The notes under the pieces were generated by a model, which worked only from the letters and a program-made list of their open reading frames with translations, searched no databases and was not told the DNA's origin. Shown one piece after another: positions 1 through 12,800 of a stretch of DNA of 64,000 bases. The position numbers and the translations under genes were made by a program. Origin of the DNA: Pelecanus crispus (lineage: Eukaryota > Chordata > Aves > Pelecaniformes > Pelecanidae); assembly GCF_030463565.1 (NCBI RefSeq), contig NC_134653.1, forward strand, positions 31,185,150 to 31,249,149, given 5' to 3'. Numbering within the stretch: the first letter of the stretch is position 1; the number at the start of each line of letters is the position of its first letter.

Positions 1-3000
1 ACAATCAAAAAAGGAAAGGGCTGGAAATTGTGCTGCCCGCCTCATCCGAAAGCCAACTGCATGCGAGGCTTTGAGCCAGGGCAGCACAGACATGGGGCAG
101 CAGAGACGCTGCCAATGCCACTCGGTGTGGGAAACGGAGGTTAAACTGCAGCAAAGCAAGAGGCCATCAACAGACCTGGGCTTTTTAGGGGTTTTTTTGG
201 TAGTTGCTACATGCTGGTTGAACACCACATGCGTTACATATAAACCCTGCACTGGGAACGGGGCATTTCCCACCCGCAGCAGCGGGACCAAGGCAGGACG
301 TGGCAGAGCCACGCTGCCCACATCTGGGCACTGCTGTGTTTGGCCCCAGACATTTTGGTCTCAACACATTTCCCCTCCTGGAGAGGGCATGGGGCTTGCC
401 AAGCCCCACCGCCACATCGGAGCCACCTCGCCCTTCTTTTTTACCTAACTTGCAGGTGTTAGGAAGCCTCCTCCCTGTGTGTGGAGGTTCCCCAGGGCCA
501 CCAGGCTCCGGGCGTGGAGGCATCACTCCCTGGAGATGCACCGACCACAGTCCCAGCCCAAGCTACAGCCCCACCACAGCCTGAAGCGGTCGTTGCCCTA
601 GGTAGGAGATGCCCTGGCTTAGATCGCTCTCCATCGTTGCTAATTACTGCACGAAGCCTTCTGCATGCGCGCACGCTGCCTTCCAACAACATTTCCAAGG
701 GAAGGACGTGCTGAAACCCAGAGCCACCGTACTGGCTAGCTGCCACCCCCATCTCCTTGCAAAGTCCCTTTTGATGCTTTACAACCTTCACCAGGAGGGG
801 GAAAGTCACCGCTCTGCTCGGCGCAGTCGATGCATGAAAAGCTCCGGCTGCCATCCTCAGCTGTGGAGCGGGAGGAGACCGGTGGCTGTAGGGCTGGCGT
901 GGGGACATCTTTGGGGTGAAAAACAGCAGGATGGAGACCAAAGCATGGCCAGAGCCCCAGAGCTGGGGGTAGAAGCAGGAGGATTTTGCATCAGCCCCAG
1001 GACAAAAGCCACAGGGAGCCACGTGCAGGGGCTGCTGGAAGGACCTGGGTGGCAGGGAGTGGACAGAAAGGCCACTGTCCCGCCTGGCCTCGTGGTGGCT
1101 GAAGGTGTCGGGGAGGTTTAGGGGTGGCAGGAGGAAGGACGGGAGCGGGGAGCTGCAGGGAGCAGCCAGGCAGCAGCCAGGTATTAGCACAGTGGGGCGA
1201 GAACCTGGCTGAGCCCCGGCATCCATTCAAAATCTGGTGCTTTTATACCACCCAGGGAGAAGGTTTTCTTCCAAAGGCACCAGCATACTCGGGCAACCAG
1301 CTCCTGCTTTGTGTTTGCCCCTGCAAGCCTGTAAGTAGCATTGCAGGGAGCAAAAAAGCAGGTCTGTGCTTCTGGGCATGCGGAGGCACCTTCCTCCCCA
1401 GCCTCCGCTCCTCTGCAAAACCTTCACGTCTCTGAACAGGCGCAGGCGGAGAAGCAAACACTCCTCCCGCCGCTGATGAGCCCTTTTGTACCCAGCCCGT
1501 GCGCTCCTTTACCTTTGGGCAGGAATAATAGGACAGCCTGAGCCAGGCGGCTGCTGCAAATGTCACCTTTTTGGAGAGGAGGACAGGGGGTGGCTGCCGT
1601 GCTGCAGCTCATCAGTGCTCTTGTCTGGAAGGCGCTGTGACAGGAGGAGGAATTAATCCTGAAAGCTCAGCTGGTACCTTTGATTTGGGGGCCCTGGAGC
1701 ATCCGCTGCCCCCTGCGCTGTGCGAGGTCCTGGGAGCAGCGGGGACCCATCAGCCCCCCTATGGCAATGCACCCCCATCCTCACATCGTCCCTCCCCGTG
1801 TCTGCCCAGACACCCATTCCTGTCCCAGAGACCTGTTGCAAACTGGGATTGATTTCTGCACATCAACAAGGCCATTAGTGACAACCTGAGGCCGGTACCT
1901 CCTGATGCCTCAGGAACACATCTCCTCCCCACCGTGCTCCCGAACCGCTACAGCCGCAGCCAGCCTGCTCGTGAAGCCCAAACATTCTCATCGCTCCTCC
2001 CTGGAGAGTTTTACACTCAGACATCATCCTCCAGTTAATCTCTGAAGGAGATGCTGCGGCTGTCGGTGGTCCTCCCCCACTTCCCTCTCCTCCTCCCCCA
2101 GGCAAAAACAGGAGCAGAACATGAAGGACACGTGTCATATCAGGCCCTGCTCTGATGCTTAGAGACACCGAGGCTCCAGAGTGAGGGTGCGAGAAGAACC
2201 TGGTTAGATGAGGCCTCCAGAGGTGACTCAGAGCAGAGGGAGGACACTGAAGGATGCACACTGTGGGTGTCCATCCGAGCGCTCTTGCTGCAGTGACCCA
2301 TAAATATGCTGTTTGCTCCACCACTGCTGCATTTACGTGCTCTGCTTTCACCGGAGGGATGCTCCTGAGGAGAAGTTGATCTGAATGCTGCAATACAGCA
2401 GGTCCAAGCAGACGATGTGGCACTGGAGCAGAAAGCCACGTGAGACTGGCCAGAAACCGGCTCCTTGAGGGGACAAAGATGCAGCACGTGGGATGTGCCC
2501 GGTGCTGGACCACCCCGTGAAGCATAGGGTCTTGATTCCCAAAAGCAGGACCATCCTTCCCATTAGCCCTCATCCCTCTGGATTTGGACGCAGTGAGACA
2601 CAAGGTAGAGACCATCCACCTATTCCTTTTGGAAACTTCCAGTGCTTAGCGACCTCTCCCACCCCCTTCTCTCCTGCTGGAAATTTATCACAGACCCTGA
2701 ACAAAAAACTCCCACCAAGAGTGTCCCTCAATGTAAATTATTCCAAGTTGTCTCCTATACATAAAGCTTCCTCCAGCTCACTGTATTAATCTGTGCAATT
2801 AATTAGGTATTTGCCAATTAAATTTTAAACATAATTTTAGTTTAGCTGAAGGTGGGGGGGGGGGAGATTTCCTGTTAAAAAAAAGAAAGAAAGAAAATGG
2901 AAAAGCAAGTAAAGCCCTAATGATGGGAATGATTAAAGACAGGCTGGCAAACTGGCCCTTAGAAGACACGGATCTGCAGTCAGCTCAGATCACACCTCTC

Positions 3001-4964
3001 TCATCCCTAACTAAAAAATAATCATCATCACAGCATCATTGCAAAGTCAATAACTTTAAGACAGTCGAGAATTACTTCCACTTGGTTCATCATCACTTAT
3101 CTCCATCGAAAGCAAGCTGAGAGTATTCTCCAGCTAGAGAAAAAGCATTTTGTCCTTGTCTTTACTTCAGGGGAGGAACCTGATGTGGCAGCAGGAGACC
3201 GTAGCTATTCAGATGGATAGCAATTGCTTTCCCAACCAGGAAAACAATTTTTCACGGGTAACCGTGACCGCTGAGAACTTTCATTTCTGGGTGAAACATG
3301 TTTTGCTCAGCCAGGTACAAACCTTCTGGCTCTTCACGGAAAAGCCCTGGCCCTGAGCCCTGTGAGAGCACAGAAATCATCCCATTTCCCCGTCACCGAT
3401 GGGACCTGAGGATGCAGGGTGCCAGGATGGCGCCGTCTTCCCATTTCTGTTCCTCACAAGCTGCTAAATCCATGCAAAGCAGCAACTGTCACATATACCA
3501 CACAGATACAACATGGGGATGGGCCACTGCCGTGGTGGAAAACTGAACCAGCTACAGAGGATAAAGCTGATTTGAAATCCAGATGAGTATCTAAAGACAA
3601 CCCAGCAGCAGCCAGGGATCAAACCCATGTCCCTCATATTCACACTTTGTCTCTCATCAAAAGCTCTCCAGGCCCTGCTAAAGGCAATTAATTAGATTCA
3701 CCTTCTCAGAGAAGATTGGCACCTTTTGTTATTTTCCAAGAGCAGGGAAGGTAAAAAAAGTTTTAAAAAATTACAAAAAAAAATCACAAAGAAGCGTTGC
3801 TTTCGCCCAAATTATTTTAAAAGGCGATTATGAAGGATAATCCTCTGAAAAATTAGGCGATGGAGTTCTATTAAACCTGTTCTCCGTTCACCTCTTCAAG
3901 GGTCCCTGTCAGTCCAACGCCATGTGGGAGGTGTGTGTCCCCGCAGCCGCCCAGGTCGGTGGGGTGCTGGCCTCCCCTTCCCACCTGCCCAACCCATGCC
4001 ATCACAGCTGTTCCTTAGATTTGTCACTTTTCCTCCAATTTAAAATAGAAAATTGATAAAGCACCAATTAAAAAATAAAGCAAGCTGTGGTTTGTCTTGG
4101 GTTAAGCTGGGGTTTTCAAAGAACATTACCCCAGTCTGTTGGAAATCAAGAGTAATGAAGCTCTGCAGCAGTCTCTATTCAATGCCTTTGAAAACCCCAG
4201 CCTTTCATCCAGGTTTGAGCTGAAAGCACGAGGAACACCAAGGGATGGTTTCACCCTGCTGCTGTCAGGCTGACAGCTCAAACAGGGCCACACGCGCTGC
4301 CAGGGCAGCTTCCCAGCTTGTCCATCCCCCTGCTGTAGTTACAGCTCCCAGTTTGTGCCCAATGGGAGAAAAATTGTTAAAATTCAAACATTCGTTAACA
4401 GGATAAAAAAAAAAAAAAATCACCTGGGTAGACCTGCTGGCCAAAGAGTCTGGTCTCGGGTCGCTGAGCCTGTGCTGCTTGAAGATGTACCCCACACTTG
4501 GGAGAGGGATGGGTTTAGAGATAAGGCCTAGGGCTGATACTTTGGATGTCTCACTGCCAGCGGCAGTTCTCTGTAAAAGCCCTCCAGATGTGCTGTCGTA
4601 CACGTGTTCGACTGTAGACACCAACCACAGCGCAGTGCTGACAGCATCTTTCCATCTTTCTCAATAAAGACCATTCTCAACAGGGGAGCTCATAAAGACA
4701 ATACTTAAGAAGCCATCAAGTTTCTGATGAGTTTGACCCACCCTATGCACAAGAACGACCCTTGCTCTTCCCTCCAGGTCTGTTATCCTGATGATCATGC
4801 ATGTGATGGAAGAGCATTGGCTTGACAGGCTGCTCAGGGCAGGTACGTACCCTGCACCTCGCCCAGGAGAGCTGTTGCCTTAAAGTAAAACCTGATCCAA
4901 GTCAGGTCGTTTCCAGGAGCAGATGATCTTCTTAGCTCTGCAATGCAACTCCAGTGGCTTCACA
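1..4964. other. Intergenic region without a recognised gene
   Basis: GC-rich, repeat-poor sequence at first (roughly 1-2.6 kb), then alternating AT-rich islands. Several open frames exist, but none shows a recognisable domain, a convincing splice pattern or a start context, so I call no gene. The AT-rich islands near 2.77-2.90, 3.68-3.90 and 4.02-4.20 kb are dense in TAATTA, AATTAA and AATAAA words and look like candidate non-coding regulatory DNA (inference). In mammals RPH3A lies beyond the 3' end of PTPN11. I saw no rabphilin zinc-finger or C2-domain exon here, but short exons could be missed by eye. Confidence 0.5.
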
Positions 4965-5030
4965 GAGATGGACTCTTTTTGGACTGGATGATCTTAAAGG
5001 TCTTTTCCAACCTAAACGATTCTATGACTC
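4965..5030 (+). mobile_element. CR1 LINE 3'-end fragment
   Basis: The end of this segment reads GGATGATCTTAAAGGTCTTT, then TTCCAACCTAAACGATTCTA, then TGACTC. This is the characteristic 3' end of avian CR1 retrotransposons, whose tail is built from an ATTCTATG-type 8-mer rather than poly(A). The orientation is plus. Only the last few dozen bases are recognisable, as expected for a strongly 5'-truncated CR1 copy. The 5' limit is approximate. Confidence 0.85.
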
Positions 5031-8000
5031 AAGCAGCACACAGCTCTTGACAAACACAACTGGAGAACCTGCCTCTGCTCCCAGCTAGTCCTAACTTGGC
5101 ATCTGCCCTGCCTACAGGCTGCTGTTTGAGACGGATTTCAGAAGAGCCAAGCATTTTGCTGTACAGCCCATGCGCAAAGCTCAAGGCTGCTCTCAGCAGC
5201 ACCTCCACACCACAAGCTGGAGGAGAGCAAGATGAGACGCTACTCAACATGGCTCCACTTATCCAGAGCTCCATGGCCGGCAGGGAGAAGTTTGCAAACT
5301 AAACCTAAAATTCAGCCCCAGCCCTACAAGAGCTCAACCAGCATCACCGGAGAACCATCACCCACCCAGAAAGGCTCTGGCAGGGTGTAGGTAAGAGCAA
5401 ACCTGCCTTTACAGATCCCATCATAGCACAATAGGGCAGACAGTAAGCTGTGCTGGAACACCACGCTGACCTTTACAAACATTTTTCCCTGCCATCTCCT
5501 GCTCTTCAGTCCTCACCGCAACCAGAGCAGGACATTCATCATTGTTTACCATCAGGACTGCAGGAGAGGGCCTGGCAGGAGCGCGGGAGGGGAAATGGAA
5601 GGGCACCATGATCGGGCAGCCGCGTTTGGCACTCATGGTCCCATCTCCGCTTCCCATTTGTCATCGCAGAAATAATAAGAAAGCGAAGCCAGCTGTAACG
5701 ATCCAGCCTCTTCCTAAAAATACACATCATTGGCAGCAGTTTTATTGCTGCCGGTTCAAAGGCAAGCCAGCGTGGCCTCTGTTTTCCTGAGCTTCCCAAG
5801 GATATATCAGGTAAATGCATGGAGGGGATGCATTGCAGCGAGTCTCTGCCCTAAAGCATAGAGCTCATCCTGGCACCTGCAGAGAAGAATCCCACCAGGA
5901 CCCTCGCTGTGGGCTGCTGAAGAGCACAGCAATGAGTGTCTGCTCCTCCAAATGGGGGAGGTTAATTACTGTGATCAAAAATATCCAGAGGGAAAAATGT
6001 TACACCAGATATTAGCAATTAACCCAGAAATCTAAACATCACAACTGCTGCAATTAATAGGATCCTACACTTGCACTAATTACCAGTCTGCGCAAGAGGA
6101 GGCTGTGCCGGGAGGGAGGGAGGAAGGGAGGGTGCCTGCGGAGCCGTCGGAGCAGCCGATCCCAGCCCCAACTGGGGATGCTACAGGGGGGTCCCACCTA
6201 GAGCTGTGCCAAAATGGAAGTGGCAGGGGCAACTGGAGGGCTCGAGGGGGTCTCCTGCCTTCAAAGCTACACCAGGGTGCTCAGGGCCTTGCACAAAGCT
6301 CATTAAACCTCCAGCAAACCAAACCCGCTTGCGGCAGCATCGCTGCATGTCCCCAGACCAGTGGGGACGTGCTGTTCTGCAGCACTGCAACCACACAGGC
6401 TTTAAACCAGGAGAGGAGCTGATCCTGTACTCCAACTTGCCCCTGGCACAATCCTCCCCAGTTACAGCGGGCTGCAAACCACACCACGACCATGCCAAGG
6501 GTGTCACCGTGTGCCAGGAGGGTCCTGGGGAAAGCGCAGTGCATGGAGGACACCGCCTCTGCTCCACTTCTTTGGTTGCCAGCATAGGAGAAGTTACCCC
6601 GCCTCCTTGTTTTAGGAATGTTGAAAACACAGAAATACTGAGCAAGGCTGGATAAAACAAAAACCCAACACCTTTCCCTTCCTGCCCTACGAGCCCAGCT
6701 CAGACACAGCCCCATCACGTCCCCATCAGACAGCAGAGCCACCTCTCCTCCGGCCAGCAGGTTTAAGCAGGAGGGAGGATCCTCCTTCCTCACCAGCACT
6801 TTTATAATGTTTTAGCTCATTTAGAAAGGGGTTCCTCCACAGAGAGCAAATGTTCCCACTAACAGCCGCTTTGCTCTTTAAGTAACCTGTTGGTCCTCAC
6901 TCCCAGCGTGCAAATTCAGCTATCGAGGGCAAGGCAATGCAATATAATGGATGTGATGTGAAGAAAAATTAAATCAAATGTCAGGATAAAATTCCAGGGG
7001 GGAACATACTTTTATGATTCATAATGCCAACCAATTATTCCCGTGACAGGCCGAATGGCAGTATTTTATCATGCCTAGCAGCCTGGAAAGCGAGTTGTGC
7101 AAATCGGCTCATAAAAAGACCCTTTAACAAACTCGGTGGACGTTGTAATGATCACTAGCACACACTTCATTTTTCAGAACTAAATGACAAAAAAAGAAAT
7201 CCCAGCACTTGGTGTGTGTCAGAGTTGGTGTATTCCCAAGAAAAAACACCTCTGCTGGGAAAACGCTCTGGGTGCTTTGCTCTCCCCCTCTGCCCCATCT
7301 GCTCCAGTGCTCGAGATCTCTCCCTTCTCCCACCAGCATGGGCAGGGCTCCGCCATCCATCCTAAAAACGTGACGGACCTTTTCATTTTCAACAGCTGAC
7401 ATGCTTCAGCGCTACTTGCTTCGGGCATCGAGACATAAAACCGAGGTTACATTTCCATCAGAAATACGAAGTAATTTAGTATCTCAACCAGGTACAAAAC
7501 ATTGCCCTTGGTGATGACTGCCCCCCAAAATTACATCAGCTGATGCGATGCAGCAGGGGATCAGCCAGCCACTACGGTCAGACGCAGCAGCAGACGACGC
7601 GGCACTAATACAGTCTATCGAGGCTGGATGTATTGTGTTTATACACATTTACCCCTGGTGTCTCATCAGCCGGTGGAGCGGAGCGTGCTGGAAGGGCAGT
7701 GGCAGCAGACGTCAGCCTGATGGGAAGTCACCGCGCTGAGACCAACCCAGGAGACCACAGCAGAAAGCCCACGCAGCCTCCGGGTCAGGCTGCAACGCAG
7801 GACACGCTCAAAAAACCTCCAGATACTGAGGTTTGATATACAAAATACAGCATTCAGTGCAAAAGAGCATGCAGGGCTAATGGGAGTCAAGCTGTCAAAA
7901 CTCAACAAAAACATCAGCATTATTTTTAATCTCTGGCATAACCACACCGAAAAGCAAAGGAAAATCTCAGGAAAGAAAAAGCTTTCCACACTGGAAGTAT

Positions 8001-9677
8001 TTGTCTTGCATGGAAATGTTTGCAAGATCACGGCTCAAAGTGTAATCACATGAACTTGTTATTTTGTAGGACCTACAAAATGCTTCATACTTCAATGTCC
8101 TGAAGCGCAGAAAGGAAGGAGGCAGTTGCGTCTCTGCCAGCAAAGGCGGAGGCACTGGCAGGAGCGATCGCTACACAAACTGAGGCGGATTAACAAACAC
8201 CCAGCCCTGCATCCCAGTGCTGCCTCTGTCCAACAGCAGGAAAAGTCTGGGGTGAAAAACAGCAGAATTTTTCTGGTATTTGGACCAAAAAAGGGAAGGA
8301 GAAATGCTACCTATTAAACCAAACCTGCCACTAGGACTCAGACACTCTCATCAGCTGCTTTTCCCAAAATGGCCTTTTTTTCCCTAGAAAAAAACCAAGG
8401 GTGTGCTCAGGACCTCCCTCTGCGGAGCCAGTGACCGCCCGGGGGGCTCCGGGCTCTGCCTATGCCCAGGGGCCCTGCTCGGCTGGGGGGAGATGTACTG
8501 ACAGAGCCGGGTGGACCTTCACCTGGCCCTTGTTTGCATTACATGGACCTTTTCCAAGTGAGCAGGTTAAAATTTTGCATCCTGGAAATACAAAAGAAAA
8601 ACCAAACCACCACCAGCCAGGTCCCCGAGGAAGAGGTTTCTGACACTTTCCATCCCTGCTAATAAAACAGAATTCCTGGCTGGTCCAGGATCATTTTGGA
8701 GAGGTGTTTAATTGCGCTTATTGCGGTAGCTTTCCAGCCCCCTGCCAGGATGGGCCAGTTAATGAAGCGGGCAGCAGCTGCTCCTGCTCCACTTGCAGTA
8801 ACGGCGGGGTCGTAGGAGGCAGCACCAAGGCATCGGCTCATCGGCCATCGCTGCCTGCACACACGGACACCCACCCAGCTCCCCCACGGCTCCCACGCCG
8901 TCGCAGGGCTTACAGCGAAGGGATTTTTTCACCTGTTTGTTCCCAGCCCATGCCAAAAACACAGCGGCGCTTCCCTCGCCGAGCCCGTGGAAGATGGCAA
9001 AGCCGTGTCCCCGGGAACCCACGCTGCCTGCTCCCGGCCCGGGGCCGCTGGAGCAGCGGCAGAGCCCGGATGGTGACAGGCTGCCCTTCCCACCACTGCT
9101 CCGTGTGGCAGGGCCAGGAGCATCCCTCCCGCCTCACGCTTCGCAGGGTGGCTTCCACCCGGAGTGTTCCTCTACGAGAAGCAAAAGCAAAGCCGCTGCA
9201 GCAAGGTACGGAAAGGACAGAGAGAGTTAACACCTCTCCGACAAAAACAGGGGCAAGGTAGCTGTGCTTACCAAGCCCTGCTCCGCACCAGGACAGGCAC
9301 CCCCATGGCATAAGCCAGTTTTCTCAGCAGGTGTTAGCACCGTACCCCAGCCCTTTGGCCATCCATAGACCTCCAGAGGTGCTCCCATCATCACAACCCC
9401 AGAGAGACAGACCGGGATATCCTTTGCACCCTCCCAAACATGCATCCCCCCTTCCCAGAGGCTGGCTGGCCTCGAGGGTCACCCACAGCCACCACGCAGG
9501 AGCCCCAGCATCCCACATCCGCAGCATGGCCAGGCAGCAAAGGAGCCCCCGAGGACCCTGCGCAGGCAGGTTGGAATAGGAGCGTTGACGCTGTCCCGCT
9601 GCCACATGACACAGCATCTGAATGGCCTTAAAATAAACTTCCCCTCCTTTCTTATGCGCGATTAAGCTTCCTCCCGA

Positions 9678-9725
9678 AAGCGCGTGTGCCTGTGCATGCA
9701 CGTGTGCGTACACACACGCACGCTC
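9678..9725. repeat. Alternating purine-pyrimidine (TG/CA/CG) tract
   Basis: A run of about 45 bases of mostly alternating purine and pyrimidine, mixing TGTGC, GCATGCACG and ACACACACGC words. It is interrupted rather than a pure microsatellite. The composition is the kind that can adopt Z-DNA. No gene is adjacent. Confidence 0.6.
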
Positions 9726-9809
9726 CCCACCGCGCCGGCACCATAGGCAGCAGCGCACTCATTATGTTTTAAATAAAGCATTTTTAAAACCTCTCGGAAT
9801 TTAGCAACA

Positions 9810-9856
9810 ATTGCCATGGATACCAATCACTGAAATCCCTCTGTTACTATAGCAAC
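9810..9856. promoter_or_regulatory. Paired X-box (RFX) motifs with an intervening CCAAT
   Basis: Two X-box-like inverted repeats are visible: ATTGCCATGGATAC at 9,810-9,823 and GTTACTATAGCAAC at 9,843-9,856. Both fit the RFX-family pattern of two GTTNC half-sites facing each other, and the second keeps both half-sites intact. Their centres are 33 bp apart, about three helical turns. A CCAAT core (ACCAATCA) starts at 9,822, which is the NF-Y recognition word. RFX and NF-Y are known to cooperate at such pairs. The target gene is unknown because no promoter is recognised nearby. Confidence 0.45.
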
Positions 9857-12800
9857 ACCTTTCCCATCCTGCCTATTTATCCTGGAACTGACACACCATT
9901 TATCGTGAGTGATAGGAAGAGAATTTGAAAGCGACCTTCCCTAAGTGCACGGAAGCATAAAAATCCTCAGCAAGGAAATAACTATTAATAGATATAAAAC
10001 AGCTACAGCGTGTGTTAGCCCCAGCCCGATGGCACATGGGGTGCATTTTGTGCCTGCGCATCACTGCTAAATGCCGAGGACAGCATGAGCAGAACGCAGC
10101 CTCCAGCGAAAGGGAAGGCAGGCAGGGTCAGTAAGGCTCAATAACGGCAAACACTAACGCACACCATTTTTTTGCACGTTTAAAGCACAAATAATTAACA
10201 CGAGAGCCCGTCAGAGCGAGACTTTGTGCTGCAGAGGGACTGGGGTAACCGCATGGCTGCGGTGGCACGGGGATGCTTTAGCCAACGCTGCTTGCAGCCT
10301 CCTCAAAAAGCCTGCGGGCGATGCTCGGGGCTCGCAGCAAGCCCTGGCCGGGTCTGGTAGCACCAGAGTACGAAATTACCTCCTCGCTCCAGCAAAGGGG
10401 CTTCCAGGGGAGCAGAGTTGGCAACCCAGCCAGGTGAACCATACATAAACGTCTCCCGCTAGGAACTTACGGTGCCCACCGGGCTAACATTCGAGAGGCC
10501 CGAGATCTCCGCGGTCTTTATTTTCACAATATACCTGACAAGTCAGCACAGTCTATCATTCCCCGCATCTCTGAGGGTCAAACACCGCAGAGCCAGAGCC
10601 TGCCGGTGAATTGTTTAACTCAGCCCCTTGCCCCAAAGCACAGAGGAGCTGAACACGCTAAGCACAAAGAGGCTCCTGCAGTTGAGTTACAAGCACTCAC
10701 ATGTAAAAGCCTCCAGGCTCTTACGCACCAGCAATCAGCCCGTTTGCAGCACAGACTGGAACAAAGCCTTTCCCCGGCGTTTCTGATCCCGTGCCAGAGT
10801 GCCGAGCATGCTGTGTGTCAGAAATGCTCAGCGACCGGCCAAAGAAAGGGGAAAAAGCCTTGCAGAAAGAAGCCCATCACCTCCACGGTCCTTCTTCCTA
10901 CACAGTTCATGAAAAAGGGGAGAAAATGGCTCCAAGCCCCTGGGAGGGGGATCCTTGTACCTTCCAAACATCGGTTGTCATGTCACCCTCCTATCCTACA
11001 GCTTAAGGCACAGTGATGCTGACTGGGAGGAAGGACAGCAAACATGAGGCAAGCCCAGGTAGTGGGCAAGACAAGGGCTCCGTCCCCAATTTCATTTCCC
11101 AAGCTGCGTTACCATTAAGGCTGTAATTGTGCAATTCATCCTAAAGAGCTTCATACTGGAAGGGCAAGACACGGCTACAGGGAGTGGGACCCCAACTGTT
11201 CCTTCGGGAAGGACAGAGCACAGACTGTCACAGCTAACCACCCTGAGGACACACTTACTTGTTCTGTAGGGTGACAGCAACACGCTGGCTCCATCCTTTG
11301 GTTTTCATCAATGGCAGGCACCGACTATTTGGGAGAGCAGCTTCATATTTTTCTCATGCGTCTGAAAAAAAGCATCGTGATCCAGACTGAGTCCATCCAC
11401 TGACCCGTGCCTCGGAAGAGCAATTTGAGTAAGAGTCTACTGCTTTTCCATGTTATGCAGAAATACATCTCCGCAATGGAAGTCACCACTCAAAGCCTTT
11501 TGATTGATTCAACTGAATTTCAGGAGCAGATTGTCCAGACACTGATATTACTATGCAGATCCAGGCCTGGGAAATGGACCAAAGCTAATAGAAATTCAGT
11601 ACAGCCACTGATGATTTGTACAATTATGAGCTGCTATGAATCAAAAGGTTAACTTTCAGACAGATCCTTGTGGGAGAACCCTTAGAGATTGATTCCAAAT
11701 TTCATACAGTATTTAGTCAAATCTCTTTATTAGGGGACAACAGCAGTTTCCGTATCACAGAAACGAGAAGGCTGAAGGCTACACAGAGGCTAGCGCAGGA
11801 CGCCTGCAGGGACAGCAGCGTGAGGCGATCCAGCGTAGATGCTCTGGAAGTACTGCATTTTCCTGAGCTCATGAGCCATGAGGAATGTGAATTGACTGCA
11901 ACGTGCAGAAAGGCCGTTAATTACAATAACGCAAGTCACCGCAAACATCTGTGATTAACAAGAGCACTCCAGGAGACTGAAGGAAGGGGAGCAGATTGCG
12001 CACCGACACAACACACCAACTACCGCAGTCAGGATGGGTGAACATCGAAACTCAGATCTTGACGCTGTGGGGGGAAAAGACTCGCAAAGCACGGAGCTTG
12101 CGCGGCTGAGAAGTCCTAGGGAGGTTTACTGTTTGCACAAAAGCCTACACAAAGAATACCCCAATTAAAGCAGCTTTCTGCTATGCTAAATTAGGACGGT
12201 GCTATAAGTACGATCAGCTGCTGTCAAAGGATGCCCAAAGCATCGGGAAAGCAGCGGGAGGATGCGTCTGTGTGCAGGTCTGTATGCAAAGCACAGGCTC
12301 CCAAGAGACACCGTACCCCACAGGAAGGCCAGGGTGGCCAAGTACGTACAGACCGAGCCAGGATTGCTGCAGTCGGGCAGGAGCTGAGGTCAGACTTATC
12401 TGAGACAGTGAGCGCAATCAATCTTGACTAGCCAGCCTTCGACCTGCTCTGCATACCCGCAGCCCTGCCACCAGGAAGGGCAGAGCCGTTCCCTTCCTTC
12501 AGAAGGACACTCACCCGCTCTATAAATACGAAACCTTAAACGCACAAGATAAGTGAGATCAAGCAGTTTAAAAAAGCCACCACTTACATATTATTTGTCT
12601 CTCCTGTTTCTTATACAGCACTTTATATCCCTTTAGCTATCATTCATAGTTGTAAATATACACGGGACTTTCGCAGATCTATAAAATTAAAGATCGCGGC
12701 CAGAAATAACAGTCATAAACTAAGCTCAGACATAGGACTACTAAATAAAAAGACCAGAAGGAATCACAGCATCTTCCAGCCTGATTTCCAGCACAAGAGA

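Noticed and set aside
459-1226. 255-codon minus-strand open frame
   Set aside because: No recognisable domain, GC-rich surroundings, and competing frames of similar length on both strands. Not supportable as a gene.
8704-9261. Cysteine-containing plus-strand frame (NCAYCGS...SCSCSTC) that might suggest a zinc finger
   Set aside because: Cysteine spacing does not match a known finger, including the rabphilin FYVE-like domain. No splice sites or conserved context.
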